A DNA stretch of 64,000 nt from Streptomyces qaidamensis (GTDB lineage: Bacteria; Actinomycetota; Actinomycetes; Streptomycetales; Streptomycetaceae): NCBI RefSeq assembly GCF_001611795.1, contig NZ_CP015098.1:7750001-7814000 (forward strand), read 5' to 3'. The notes under the pieces are model-generated. The model made no database searches, had not been told where the DNA came from, and saw nothing but the letters and a program-made list of their open reading frames with translations. This document shows, piece by piece, positions 15,690-24,322 of the stretch. Positions within the stretch are counted from its first letter, which is position 1, and every line of letters begins with the position of its first letter. Both the position numbers and the translations under genes were made by a program.

Positions 15690-16919
15690 TCAGTCCGAGA
15701 GGGCCTCGTGAACCAGCCGCTTCAGGTCCTTGAAGACAGAGTGGGAGGTCCTGGGCCGCACCTGTGTCATGAACTGCACCGTCAGGTCGCGGCCCGGGTC
15801 CACCCAGAACGTCGTCGTGGCCACGCCGCTCCAGCCGAAGGCGCCGGGCCCGGACGGCACCAGGGTGCGGGACGGGTCGATCACCACGGAGCAGTTGAAG
15901 CCGAAGCCGAGCCCCTCGTTGCCGGGCTCGTCGTGGGCGGGACGGCTGCCGAAGGCCCGCAGGTCGGCGCCGCCGGGCAGGTGGTTGCGGGTCATGAGCT
16001 CCATGGTCCGCGGGGCGAGCAGCCGCACGCCGTCGAGTTCGCCGCGGCGGCGCAGCAACTCCATGAAGCGGTGGTAGTCGTGGGCCGAGCACACCATGCC
16101 GCCGCTGCCCGACAGGAACCGCGGCCGGCCGTGCAGCGGGAGCCCCGGCGTCGGCTCGATGCCACCGCCCTCCCTCTCCCCGTACATCTCGGACAGGCGG
16201 GGCGCCTGGGCCGGCGTGACGTGGAAGCCCGCGTCCGTCATGCCGAGCGGTGTGAAGATCCGCTCGGCGCAGAACGCGTCGAGCGGCTGCCCTGAGACGA
16301 CCTCGATGATCCGGCCCAGGACGTTGCTCGCCACCGAGTAGTTCCACTCGGTGCCCGGCTCGAACTGCAGCGGCAGGCTCGCGTACACCTCGATGGTCTC
16401 GGCCAGGTCCGCGCCCGGCGGCACCGACGACTCCAGGCCGGCCGCGCGGTACAGGGCGTCGACGGGGTGGGTGTGGTAGAAGCCGAAGGTCAGACCCGCG
16501 GTGTGGGTCATCAGATGCCGGACGAGTATCGGGCCTTCGGCGGGGCGGGTCTCGACGCCCGCTCCGGAGCCGCCGACGTAGACCCGCGGGGCGGCGAAGG
16601 CGGGCAGGTGGTCGGCGACGGGGTCGTCCAGCGAGAGCCGGCCCTCCTCCACCAGCAGCAGCGCGGCGACCGCGGTGACCGGCTTCGTCATGGAGTAGAC
16701 CCGCCACAGCGTGTCGGGCTCCACCGGGAGCCCGGCCGCGATGTCGCGCAGGCCGTGCGTGGCGAGATGCGCGACGCGCCCGGCCCGGGCGACGGAGACG
16801 AGGAAGCCCGGCAGACGCCCGTCGTCGACCAGCCGGGCGAAGTGCCGGTCCAGGCGGCCCAGCACCTGCGGATCCAGCCCGGCCTCACCCGGATCGATCT
16901 CTTGTCGCAGCTGTGCCAT
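15690..16919 (-). CDS. Serine beta-lactamase-fold esterase
   Basis: A 409-residue class C beta-lactamase/EstB-type hydrolase with the catalytic SxxK tetrad S76-M-T-K79 and the tyrosine of the YxN motif at Y194 (EWNYSVASN). No signal peptide is present, so it is cytoplasmic, which fits an esterase or transacylase better than an antibiotic-inactivating lactamase. The frame is open far upstream, but the ATG at MAQLRQEID begins the conserved region. It stops 7 bp from the convergent saccharopine gene. Confidence 0.85.
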   Translation of the reverse strand: MAQLRQEIDPGEAGLDPQVLGRLDRHFARLVDDGRLPGFLVSVARAGRVAHLATHGLRDIAAGLPVEPDTLWRVYSMTKPVTAVAALLLVEEGRLSLDDPVADHLPAFAAPRVYVGGSGAGVETRPAEGPILVRHLMTHTAGLTFGFYHTHPVDALYRAAGLESSVPPGADLAETIEVYASLPLQFEPGTEWNYSVASNVLGRIIEVVSGQPLDAFCAERIFTPLGMTDAGFHVTPAQAPRLSEMYGEREGGGIEPTPGLPLHGRPRFLSGSGGMVCSAHDYHRFMELLRRRGELDGVRLLAPRTMELMTRNHLPGGADLRAFGSRPAHDEPGNEGLGFGFNCSVVIDPSRTLVPSGPGAFGWSGVATTTFWVDPGRDLTVQFMTQVRPRTSHSVFKDLKRLVHEALSD

Positions 16920-17106
16920 GGACCTTCTCCCGTCGCGCTGGTCGAGATGAGATCCGGCATACCCCGCCCGGGCCGCCTCAGACCCCCATCGTGGTGCAGG
17001 AACGGTTCGTGATCGTGGGGGGACACGTGAGCGAGGGCTCCGGGACGGAGGGTTCGGCTCGGCGTCCTGTGGCTGAACGCATCGAGGCCCGGGGCAAGGC
17101 TCCTCA

Positions 17107-17140
17107 GGGGCGCGGGGAACGGCGCGACCAGCCCCCACGC
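17107..17140 (+). repeat. Dispersed Streptomyces intergenic repeat, copy 1
   Basis: The core GGGGCGCGGGGAAC followed by GGCGCGACCAGCC lies in the 281-bp gap between the esterase and MHS transporter genes. The same core recurs on the other strand at 56269-56296 with one base difference (CGGCG versus CTGCG). From memory this motif is scattered in many Streptomyces intergenic regions. Nothing else is recognisable in this gap. Confidence 0.6.
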
Positions 17141-17200
17141 ACCCGCACCCGAGGAGCACCCACCGCCGGGCCTCGACAGCAACCGGGGGGAGCGGTGGCG

Positions 17201-18559
17201 TCAGGCCGTCACCCTCTCCGGCTGCACAGCCCCGGGTTCGGCGCGTTCCCCCAGTGACTCCGTCGGGACCCGGTGGGTCTCCCGCGCCGACACCGCCGCG
17301 ATCACGGGCGGCACGCACAACGCCGCCGTGAACAGGGCCACCGCCGACCAGTCGTCGCCGCCCGGCCCCGCGATCTGCGCCGCGAACGTCACCGCGAACC
17401 CGGCCGCCGCGAAGCCGATCTGCGTGCCGACGGCCACGCCGGACAACCGCACCCGGGTCGTGAACATCTCGCCGTAGAAGGCGGGCCACACACCGTTCGC
17501 GGCGCTGTAGACCACACCGAAGCAGACGATGCCCGTCAGGAACGTCAGCGGGTAGGAGCCCGTGGAGACCGCCCACAGGTACAGGAACATCGTCACCGCG
17601 CTGCCGACGGCGCCGATCAGGAACACCGGGCGGCGCCCGATCCGGTCGGACAGCGTCGCCCACAGCGGGATCGCGGCGAGCGCGACGACATTGGCCAGGG
17701 CGCCCACCCACAGCATGGCCGTACGCGACATGCCGACCGCGTCGCTCGTGGCGTAGGCCAGCGCCCACACCGTGAAGATCGTGCTGACCGAGGCGACCAG
17801 GGCAGCCGCGATCACCCGCAGCACGTCCGCCCAGTGCTCGCGGAGCAGGACCACGAGCGGCATCCTGGCCACACCCTCCGCCGCGGCCTGCTGGGCGAAG
17901 GCCGGTGTCTCGTCCAGCTTGCGGCGGATGATCCAGCCGACGACGGCGACCGCGACGCTCAGCCAGAACGGCAGCCGCCAGCCCCACGACAGCAACTGGT
18001 CCTCGGGCATCGCGGCGACCGGGATGAAGACGAGCGTGGCCAGCAGCTGGCCGCCCTGGGTGCCGCTGAGGGTGAAGCTGGTGAAGAAGCCGCGCCGGCC
18101 CGGTGGCGCGTGTTCCAGCGTCATGGAGTTGGCGCTGGCCTGCTCTCCGGCCGCCGAGATGCCCTGCAGCACCCGGCACAGCACCAGCAGGACCGGGGCG
18201 AGGCCGCCGACCTGGTCCCGGGTCGGCAGACAGCCGATGAGGAACGTCGACAGGCCCATCAGCATCAGCGTGAAGACCATGATCTTCTTGCGGCCGAGCT
18301 TGTCCCCGAAGTGCCCGAGTACCAACGCGCCGACGGGGCGGGCGGCGTACGCGACACCGAACGTGGCCAGCGACAGCAGGGTCGCCGTGGCCGGGTCGGA
18401 CTCGTCGAAGAACACCTCCGGGAAGATCAGCGCGGCGGCGCTGCCGTAGATGAAGAAGTCGTAGTACTCCAGGGCACTGCCGATCCAGGCGGCGGTCGCG
18501 GCTTTCCTGGGCTGGCCGGGCGGGGCGGCGGACCCTGAGGGCATGGCGGGGACGGACAC
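17201..18559 (-). CDS. MHS-family MFS transporter (shikimate/quinate candidate)
   Basis: A 452-residue transporter with about 12 transmembrane segments. Metabolite:H+ symporter features are SALEYYDFFIYGSAAAL in helix 1, GHFGDKLGRKK between helices 2 and 3, RVLQGISAAGEQ in helix 4, and the second-half copy SDRIGRRPVFL. MHS proteins such as ShiA and ProP import small organic acids with protons. Two genes away lie shikimate dehydrogenase and dehydroshikimate dehydratase genes, and its promoter carries the same operator motif as theirs, so import of shikimate, quinate or dehydroshikimate is likely (inference). Confidence 0.85.
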   Translation of the reverse strand: MSVPAMPSGSAAPPGQPRKAATAAWIGSALEYYDFFIYGSAAALIFPEVFFDESDPATATLLSLATFGVAYAARPVGALVLGHFGDKLGRKKIMVFTLMLMGLSTFLIGCLPTRDQVGGLAPVLLVLCRVLQGISAAGEQASANSMTLEHAPPGRRGFFTSFTLSGTQGGQLLATLVFIPVAAMPEDQLLSWGWRLPFWLSVAVAVVGWIIRRKLDETPAFAQQAAAEGVARMPLVVLLREHWADVLRVIAAALVASVSTIFTVWALAYATSDAVGMSRTAMLWVGALANVVALAAIPLWATLSDRIGRRPVFLIGAVGSAVTMFLYLWAVSTGSYPLTFLTGIVCFGVVYSAANGVWPAFYGEMFTTRVRLSGVAVGTQIGFAAAGFAVTFAAQIAGPGGDDWSAVALFTAALCVPPVIAAVSARETHRVPTESLGERAEPGAVQPERVTA

Positions 18560-18634
18560 GGCGGCTCCTTGGCGGGCTCCACCCTGGGCGGAGTGAGATG
18601 AACGGAGAGCAGAGGGGGGTGTGCCGGATCGCGG

Positions 18635-18659
18635 CTAATTAACCCACTGGGTAGTTAAC
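18635..18659. promoter_or_regulatory. TetR-type operator upstream of the MHS transporter
   Basis: An AT-rich island with the palindromic core ACCCAGTGGGT (read on the minus strand) flanked by TTAAC and GTTAA, 76 bp upstream of the transporter start. Its ACTGGGTAGTTAA segment matches ACTGGTTCGTACA in the operator at 19487-19510, which suggests one regulator for both. Confidence 0.5.
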
Positions 18660-18722
18660 AGGGGATGGCCAGTGATGCTGCGCCGGAGTGCCGCCGGTGT
18701 CAAGGGGTCGCGCTGCGCGCGT

Positions 18723-19388
18723 TCAGTCCGTCGTCCGTTCCGCCGTCAGGTACGCGATCACCATGTCGCCCAGCATGGCGCGGTAGTGCGCGCGCTGCGC
18801 CCGGTCGAGGAGGTCGCGGCCGAACAGCGCGCCGAAGGTGTGCCGGTTGGAGACCCGGAAGAAGCAGAACGAGGAGATCATCGCGTGCAGGTCGACCGCG
18901 TCGACGTCTGCCGTGAACAGGCCCGACTCCTGGCCCGACGCCAGGATCCGGCGGATCACGTCCAGGGCGGGGGAGCCGATCTTTGCGAGCTTCTCGGAGG
19001 CCGCGATGTGGTGCGCCTCGTGGATGTTCTCGATGCTGACCAGGCGGATGAAGTCGGGGTGCTGCTCGTGGTGGTCGAAGGTCAGCTCCGCCAGGCGCCG
19101 GATGGCCGCCACCGGGTCCAGATGGTCGACGTCGAGCTGCTGCTCGGCCTCCCGGATCACGCCGTACGCGCGCTCCAGCACGGCCGTGAACAGCTGCTCC
19201 TTACCGCCGAAGTAGTAGTAGATCATCCGCTTGGTGGTGCGGGTGCGGGCGGCGATCTCGTCCACCCGGGCCCCGTCGTAGCCGGCCCGCGCGAACTCCT
19301 GGGTGGCGACGTCGAGGATCTCTGCCCGGGTGCGGGCCGCGTCACGGATGCGCTCGCCAGGCCGTGCCGGTTCTTCGACGCTGGTCAT
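18723..19388 (-). CDS. TetR family regulator of the shikimate/quinate module
   Basis: A 221-residue TetR protein. The N-terminal helix-turn-helix is AEILDVATQEFARAGYDG, ARVDEIAARTRTTKRMIYYYFGGKEQLF; the remaining roughly 150 residues form the helical ligand-binding domain, including HHEQHPDFIRLVSIENIHEAHHI. It sits between the transporter and the catabolic enzymes and is flanked by two operator-like palindromes, so it probably represses both units and itself. The inducer is likely a pathway compound such as dehydroshikimate or protocatechuate (inference). Confidence 0.9.
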   Translation of the reverse strand: MTSVEEPARPGERIRDAARTRAEILDVATQEFARAGYDGARVDEIAARTRTTKRMIYYYFGGKEQLFTAVLERAYGVIREAEQQLDVDHLDPVAAIRRLAELTFDHHEQHPDFIRLVSIENIHEAHHIAASEKLAKIGSPALDVIRRILASGQESGLFTADVDAVDLHAMISSFCFFRVSNRHTFGALFGRDLLDRAQRAHYRAMLGDMVIAYLTAERTTD

Positions 19389-19486
19389 CAGGTTCCTTAG
19401 GGCGGAGGGGCCGGTGCCGGTGATTCTAGAAGCAGGGGCCCGCCCGGCCGCGGGGGTCTTCCCGGGCCCGTCTCCGGCTGATATAG

Positions 19487-19510
19487 CTAACGTACTGGTT
19501 CGTACATTAG
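19487..19510. promoter_or_regulatory. TetR-type operator in the divergent promoter
   Basis: CTAACGTAC and GTACATTAG form an inverted repeat with 8 of 9 bases matching around a 6-base spacer TGGTTC. It lies between tetR and the shikimate dehydrogenase gene, 22 bp before the GTG start, where binding would block both divergent promoters. Confidence 0.6.
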
Positions 19511-19531
19511 TGAGCCCCTCAGGAGGCGCGC

Positions 19532-20407
19532 GTGCCCCACAGGTCGTATCTCGTCGGGCTGATCGGTTCCGGCATCGGCCCGTCGCTCAGTCCGGCCCTG
19601 CACGAGCGGGAGGCCGGCCGGCAGGGCCTGCGCCTGGTGTACCGGCTGATCGACATCGACGCCCTCGGGGTGCCGCCCGAGGCGGTGGGCGATCTGCTGG
19701 GGGCCGCCCGCGACCTGGGCTTCGACGGGCTCAACATCACGCACCCCTGCAAACAGCTCGTCATCGAGCACCTGGACGCGCTCGCCCCGCAGGCCGAGGC
19801 GCTGGGCGCGGTCAACACCGTCGTCTTCGAGGACGGCCGCGCGGTCGGCCACAACACGGACGTCACCGGCTTCGCCGCCTCCTTCGCGCGCGGACTGCCC
19901 GACGCACCACTGGAACGGGTCGTGCAGCTGGGCGCCGGCGGTGCGGGCGCGGCCGTCGCCCACGCCACGCTCACCCTCGGCGCCGAGCGCGTCACGCTCG
20001 TCGACGCCCTGCCCGAGCGGGCCGCCGCCCTGGCCGGTTCCCTCAACCGCGCCTTCGGGGAAGGACGCGCCGTCGCCGCGCCCCCGGAACGGCGGACCGA
20101 GCTGCTCGCGCACGCCGACGGCATCGTCCACGCCACGCCCACCGGCATGGCGGCCCACCCCGGCCTGCCCCTGCCCGCCGAGCTGCTCCACTCCGGTCTG
20201 TGGGTCGCCGAGGTGGTCTACCGGCCGCTGGAGACCGAGCTGCTGCGCACCGCCCGGGCCCTGGGCTGCGCCACCCTCGACGGCGGCGGCATGGCCGCTT
20301 TCCAGGCCGCCGACGCGTTCCGCCTGTTCACCGGCCGGGAACCCGACGCCGCGCGGATGCTGACGGATCTGACCGAACTGGCCGGCGCCGTCGGGGCTTC
20401 GAACTAG
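19532..20407 (+). CDS. Shikimate/quinate dehydrogenase
   Basis: A 291-residue AroE-family enzyme. The substrate-binding motifs are SLSPALHE (residues 18-25) and NITHPCKQ with the catalytic lysine; GAVNTVV and GHNTDVTGF follow, then the dinucleotide-binding loop GAGGAGAAVA. Its position beside a dehydroshikimate dehydratase, a TetR and an MHS transporter points to catabolism: oxidation of shikimate or quinate to the dehydro acid. AGGAGG precedes the GTG. It is not the housekeeping aroE by context, since aroB/aroK are absent. Confidence 0.85.
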   Translation: MPHRSYLVGLIGSGIGPSLSPALHEREAGRQGLRLVYRLIDIDALGVPPEAVGDLLGAARDLGFDGLNITHPCKQLVIEHLDALAPQAEALGAVNTVVFEDGRAVGHNTDVTGFAASFARGLPDAPLERVVQLGAGGAGAAVAHATLTLGAERVTLVDALPERAAALAGSLNRAFGEGRAVAAPPERRTELLAHADGIVHATPTGMAAHPGLPLPAELLHSGLWVAEVVYRPLETELLRTARALGCATLDGGGMAAFQAADAFRLFTGREPDAARMLTDLTELAGAVGASN

Positions 20408-20422
20408 AGAGAGGTACCGCCG

Positions 20423-22219
20423 TTGCGTACGTCCATCGCCACCGTCTCCCTCAGCGGCTCCCTCACCGAGAAACTCGACGCCGCCGCCCGGGCCGGCTTC
20501 GACGGGGTGGAGATCTTCGAGAACGACCTGCTGGCCAGCCCCCTCACCCCCGAGGACGTCCGCACCCGCTGCGCCGACCTCGGTCTGCGGATCGACCTCT
20601 ACCAGCCGATGCGGGACATCGAGGCCGTCCCCGAGGCCGAGTTCGCCCGGAACCTGCGGCGGGCCCGGCACAAGTTCGAGCTGATGCGCCGGCTCGGCGC
20701 CGACACGGTCCTCGTCTGCTCCAGCGTCTCCCCGCAGGCGGTGGACGACGACGCCCTCGCCGCCGAGCAGCTGAGCCGGCTCGCCGACGCGGCCCGGGAG
20801 TCCGGTGTCCGGGTGGCCTACGAGGCCCTCGCCTGGGGCCGGCACGTCAGCACCTACGACCACGCCTGGCGCATCGTCGAGACGGCCGGGCACCCGGCGC
20901 TCGGCACCTGCCTGGACAGCTTCCACATCCTCTCCCGCGGCACCGGCACACAAGGCATCGAGGACATCCCCGGCGAGAAGATCTTCTTCCTCCAGCTCGC
21001 CGACGCCCCGCTGCTCGCCATGGACGTGCTGCAGTGGAGCCGCCACTACCGCTGCTTCCCCGGACAGGGCGGCTTCGACGTCGCGGGACTGGTGCGGCAC
21101 GTGCTGGCCACCGGCTACGACGGCCCGCTGTCCCTGGAGGTCTTCAACGACGTGTTCCGGCAGTCCGAGGCCGGACCGACCGCCGTCGACGCCCGGCGTT
21201 CCCTGCTGCTCCTCCAGGAGGAGGTGGGCGAGGCGTCCCTGCCCGGCCCCGTCGTCCCCACCGGCGTCGCCTTCGCCGAACTGGTCACGCCCGACGCCGA
21301 ACCCCTGGCCGCGCTGCTCGGTGCCCTGGGCTTCACCCGCACCGCACGCCACCGCGGCAAACCCGTCGGCCTGTGGGAGCAGGGCGACGCCCGGATCCTG
21401 GTCAATACCGGGCCCGCCGTCCGCCGGGAGGGCGCCCGGCTCGCCGCGATCGGCCTGGAGTCACCGGACCCGGCCGCGGCGGCCCGGCGGGCCGAGGCGC
21501 TGCTCGCGCCCGTACTGCCGCGGCGCCGCGCGCCGCAGGACGCCCCGCTGGACGCGGTCGCCGCCCCCGACGGCACGGAGCTGTTCTTCTGCGCCGACGA
21601 TCGCCCGGAACGGCCCGGCTGGCGGGCCGACTTCGAGGACACGGGCCGGCCCCCGGGGCAGGAGGGCATCCGGGGCATCGACCACCTCGCCCTCACCCAG
21701 CCCTGGCACCAGTTCGACGAGGCGGCCCTCTTCCACCGCGGGGTGCTCGGCCTGCACGCCCAGGAGAGTGTGGACGTCGCCGACCCCTACGGCCTGATGC
21801 GCAGCCGTGCCGTCACCGATCCCGGCGGCAGCGTCCGGATCGCCCTCACCGTCGGCGCCGCGCCCACGGACGACACCGTCCACGCCCAGCACATCGCCCT
21901 GGCCACCGACGACGTGGTCGCCGCGGCCCGCCGCTTCCGGGACGCGGGCGGCAGTCCGCTGCCGGTCCCGGCGAACTACTACGACGACCTCGCCGCCCGC
22001 TTCGAGTTCGCCGACGGCGAGCTGGAGACCTACCTCGACCTCGGCATCCTCTACGACCGCGACGCGCACGGCGTCTTCCGCCACTGCTACACCCGCACCG
22101 TCGGCCGGGTCTTCTTCGAACTGGTCCAGCGCGACGGCGGCTACCGGGGCTACGGCGCCGCCAACGCCCCGGTGCGGCTGGCCGCGCAGCACGCGGTGCG
22201 GGCGCTCACTGGCGGCTGA
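20423..22219 (+). CDS. quiC: 3-Dehydroshikimate dehydratase fused to an HPPD-like domain
   Basis: A 598-residue two-domain protein. Residues 1-265 form a TIM-barrel sugar-isomerase-type domain with metal ligands E134, D165, Q191 and E239, as in QuiC/AsbF dehydratases that convert 3-dehydroshikimate to protocatechuate. Residues 280-598 form a tandem VOC domain of the 4-hydroxyphenylpyruvate dioxygenase type, retaining the iron triad H421 (GIDHLAL), H490 (HAQHIAL) and E566 (FFELVQR). The same fusion is known for Pseudomonas QuiC1. Protocatechuate would feed the beta-ketoadipate pathway, whose genes are not in this window. It has a TTG start and overlaps the convergent gene by 14 bp. Confidence 0.85.
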   Translation: MRTSIATVSLSGSLTEKLDAAARAGFDGVEIFENDLLASPLTPEDVRTRCADLGLRIDLYQPMRDIEAVPEAEFARNLRRARHKFELMRRLGADTVLVCSSVSPQAVDDDALAAEQLSRLADAARESGVRVAYEALAWGRHVSTYDHAWRIVETAGHPALGTCLDSFHILSRGTGTQGIEDIPGEKIFFLQLADAPLLAMDVLQWSRHYRCFPGQGGFDVAGLVRHVLATGYDGPLSLEVFNDVFRQSEAGPTAVDARRSLLLLQEEVGEASLPGPVVPTGVAFAELVTPDAEPLAALLGALGFTRTARHRGKPVGLWEQGDARILVNTGPAVRREGARLAAIGLESPDPAAAARRAEALLAPVLPRRRAPQDAPLDAVAAPDGTELFFCADDRPERPGWRADFEDTGRPPGQEGIRGIDHLALTQPWHQFDEAALFHRGVLGLHAQESVDVADPYGLMRSRAVTDPGGSVRIALTVGAAPTDDTVHAQHIALATDDVVAAARRFRDAGGSPLPVPANYYDDLAARFEFADGELETYLDLGILYDRDAHGVFRHCYTRTVGRVFFELVQRDGGYRGYGAANAPVRLAAQHAVRALTGG

Positions 22220-23672
22220 CGGTCCGGGTGATGCCGGTGACGACGGTGGTGGCCAGCGTCCAGCCCGTGACGACCAGGGCGTAGGAGAGCCACTGGTACC
22301 GGTCGGCGGGCGCGAACGCGCCCTCCTGCCCGAAGGAGATCACGGGCAGGAGCAGGTCGAGCGTGTAGAACACCGGGTTGAACTGCGGGGCCTCGTCCGC
22401 CTTCAGCGGCCGGGGAGGGTGCAGCGCGAAGGCGAGGGAGCCGATCACGAGCAGCGACATCAGCCAGCCCGCCGCCCGCAGCGGGCGGAAGCCGTAGCCG
22501 ACGGTGGCGTCCTGCACATAGCCCCACAGCCGGCCGTACCAGGGCAGGGTGCCGCGGTGGCGGCGCTGCTTGGCGAGCTGGACGAGCCGGGCGGCGTGGT
22601 CGTCGCCGATCCTCCGGTAAGCGGCGGTCAACTGCTCGTAGGCGTGCGGGACATAGCCGTCGCCGTCCCGCTCCAGCATCGTCAGGCGCCGCCCGGCGGG
22701 CACGTGCGGGGTGAGCGAGGTGTAGACGAGGCCGTCGAGCAGGACCCTCTCCGGGATCACCTCCGGCTCCAGCCACAGGACGTCCACCTGGGCGCGGCGC
22801 AGATTGAGCGTGCCCTCCAACGGAGGGCTCTCCCGCAGCCAGAGTTCCCCGATGACACAGCTTCCGGCGCGCAGCGCCGGGCCCCCGGGGTTCACCAGGC
22901 GGGCGTGCGACAGGTTGAGCCGTCCCGCGACGCGGGCGCCGCGCAGGCCGATCCAGCCGAGCACGGACGCGCTGCGCAGGAGGACGTCGCCCTCCGCCGT
23001 GAGCGTCTCCGCGTCCAGGACGATCTCTCCGGCCCCGGCCTCCAGCCGCGTCTCGTTGAAGTCGATCGTCCCGGCGACCGAGGCGCCCGTCAGCCGCACT
23101 TCGCCGCGGGTCCGCAGGCCCGGGGCGGACAGGCCGTCCCCGATGGTGACGTGATTGAGCTGGAGCGCGGGCTGGCCCGGGGGCGGCTCGCCGATGTCGG
23201 CCCCGTCCAGGAACAGGGCGCCGGAGAGCTGCGCGCCGCCGAGCTTGACGGGCCCGTCGAAGAGGCAGTCCGACAGGCGCAGGACGCCGTCCACGCGCAG
23301 GGTGGCGGCGTCCAGGCCGGGCAGTACGGACCGGCGCAGATTCAGCTGGCGCAGCCGGGCCGCGTACAGGACGGGCACGTCCTCGAAGAAGCAGTCACTG
23401 AGCCGCACGGCGTGGTCGATGTCGCTGTACTGGAGGTTCAGCACCCCGGTGATCCGGGCGCCCGCCAAGCGGAGGGAGGCGGTCTCCCCGTCCTCCTGCG
23501 GGGAGTTCAGCAGCAGGGCCCGCACCACGGACGCGCGCACGGTCCGTTCGGGGCCCCAGTCCGCGCCCCGCGCCGGGTCCTCGCCGGCCGGGCTGCGGAA
23601 GTCCACGTCCTGCCCGCGCGGAAAGGCACGCCACACCCGCTCCTCGGCGGGTGTCATGTCGGTGATCTCCAT
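22206..23672 (-). CDS. Pentapeptide-like repeat membrane protein
   Basis: A 488-residue protein. Residues about 60-330 consist of repeated short beta segments with an alternating hydrophobic pattern (LRLAGARITGVLNL, VRLSDCFFEDV, LRVDGVLRLSDCLFDG) that suggest a right-handed beta-helix related to pentapeptide repeats. The C-terminal 120 residues carry two or three transmembrane helices (WLMSLLVIGSLAFAL, YALVVTGWTLATTVVTGI). The function is unknown; similar Streptomyces proteins are sometimes labelled membrane-associated oxidoreductases without enzymatic motifs. Confidence 0.75.
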   Translation of the reverse strand: MEITDMTPAEERVWRAFPRGQDVDFRSPAGEDPARGADWGPERTVRASVVRALLLNSPQEDGETASLRLAGARITGVLNLQYSDIDHAVRLSDCFFEDVPVLYAARLRQLNLRRSVLPGLDAATLRVDGVLRLSDCLFDGPVKLGGAQLSGALFLDGADIGEPPPGQPALQLNHVTIGDGLSAPGLRTRGEVRLTGASVAGTIDFNETRLEAGAGEIVLDAETLTAEGDVLLRSASVLGWIGLRGARVAGRLNLSHARLVNPGGPALRAGSCVIGELWLRESPPLEGTLNLRRAQVDVLWLEPEVIPERVLLDGLVYTSLTPHVPAGRRLTMLERDGDGYVPHAYEQLTAAYRRIGDDHAARLVQLAKQRRHRGTLPWYGRLWGYVQDATVGYGFRPLRAAGWLMSLLVIGSLAFALHPPRPLKADEAPQFNPVFYTLDLLLPVISFGQEGAFAPADRYQWLSYALVVTGWTLATTVVTGITRTVSRQ

Positions 23673-23692
23673 CAGCGGGGACTCTGACGCGC

Positions 23693-23725
23693 CCGGCCGG
23701 AGGCTGTCAACTCACCTCCGGCCGG
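23693..23725 (-). terminator. Strong hairpin terminator of the pentose phosphate operon
   Basis: CCGGCCGGAGG and CCTCCGGCCGG are perfect 11-bp arms around an 11-base loop, starting 6 bp beyond the stop codon of the histidine phosphatase gene, the last gene of the leftward tkt operon. There is no T-run, as is usual in Streptomyces. Confidence 0.75.
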
Positions 23726-23731
23726 GGCTCG

Positions 23732-24319
23732 TTACGCCCTGGAGTTCCACTCCGCGATCACGGGCCGGCCGTGCTCGGTCGACAGCCGGCTGACCGTGCC
23801 GGTCTCCAGCCGGAACAACTGCCCCCGCGCCGGGGGCAGGCCCAGCCGGCGGGCCGTCAGGACGCGGAGGAAGTGCCCGTGCGCCACCAGCATCACATCG
23901 CCCTCGGGCAGCGACCTCTCCGCCCGGGCCAGCACTCGGTCGGCGCGTTCGCCCACCTCCTCGGGGGACTCGCCGGGCCGGCCGTCGGGGCCGGGCGGCC
24001 CCCCGTCGGTCCACAGGTCCCAGTCGGGCCGGGTGCGGTGTATCTCCTCGGTGGTGACGCCCTCGTAGGCGCCGTAGTACCACTCGTGCAGGTCCGCGTC
24101 CCGCACGGTCCCGGTCAGGCCCGCGAGCTCGGCGGTGCGCACCGCGCGGGCGAGCGGGCTGGTGAGGACCAGCGCGAAGGTACGGCCCGCCAGGAGCGGG
24201 GCGAGGGACATGGCCTGCTTCTCACCGTGCGGTGTGAGGGGCAGGTCCGTGAAGCTGGTGTGCTGTCCGCTCCGGCTCCACTCCGTTTCGCCGTGGCGGA
24301 CCAACAGCAGATCTCCCAC
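23732..24319 (-). CDS. Histidine phosphatase (phosphoglycerate mutase-like)
   Basis: A 195-residue histidine phosphatase with the catalytic LVRHGETEW (phospho-accepting H8), R56-type LTSPLARAVRTAEL, the acid region HEWYYGAYEG and the second histidine in LVAHGHFLRV. It removes phosphate from a small metabolite. It lies 3 bp after gnd and ends the pentose phosphate operon, so a sugar phosphate is a reasonable guess for the substrate. True mutase activity is unlikely at this length. Confidence 0.85.
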   Translation of the reverse strand: MGDLLLVRHGETEWSRSGQHTSFTDLPLTPHGEKQAMSLAPLLAGRTFALVLTSPLARAVRTAELAGLTGTVRDADLHEWYYGAYEGVTTEEIHRTRPDWDLWTDGGPPGPDGRPGESPEEVGERADRVLARAERSLPEGDVMLVAHGHFLRVLTARRLGLPPARGQLFRLETGTVSRLSTEHGRPVIAEWNSRA

Positions 24320-24322
24320 GTC

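Noticed and set aside
15690..18179. A single 829-residue leftward protein joining the esterase to upstream sequence
   Set aside because: The upstream part is an out-of-frame shadow of the MHS transporter; the esterase starts at MAQLRQEID, 16919.
19303..22284. A 993-residue reading frame on the plus strand
   Set aside because: It is an Arg/Pro-rich shadow of the shikimate dehydrogenase and dehydratase frames with no motif.
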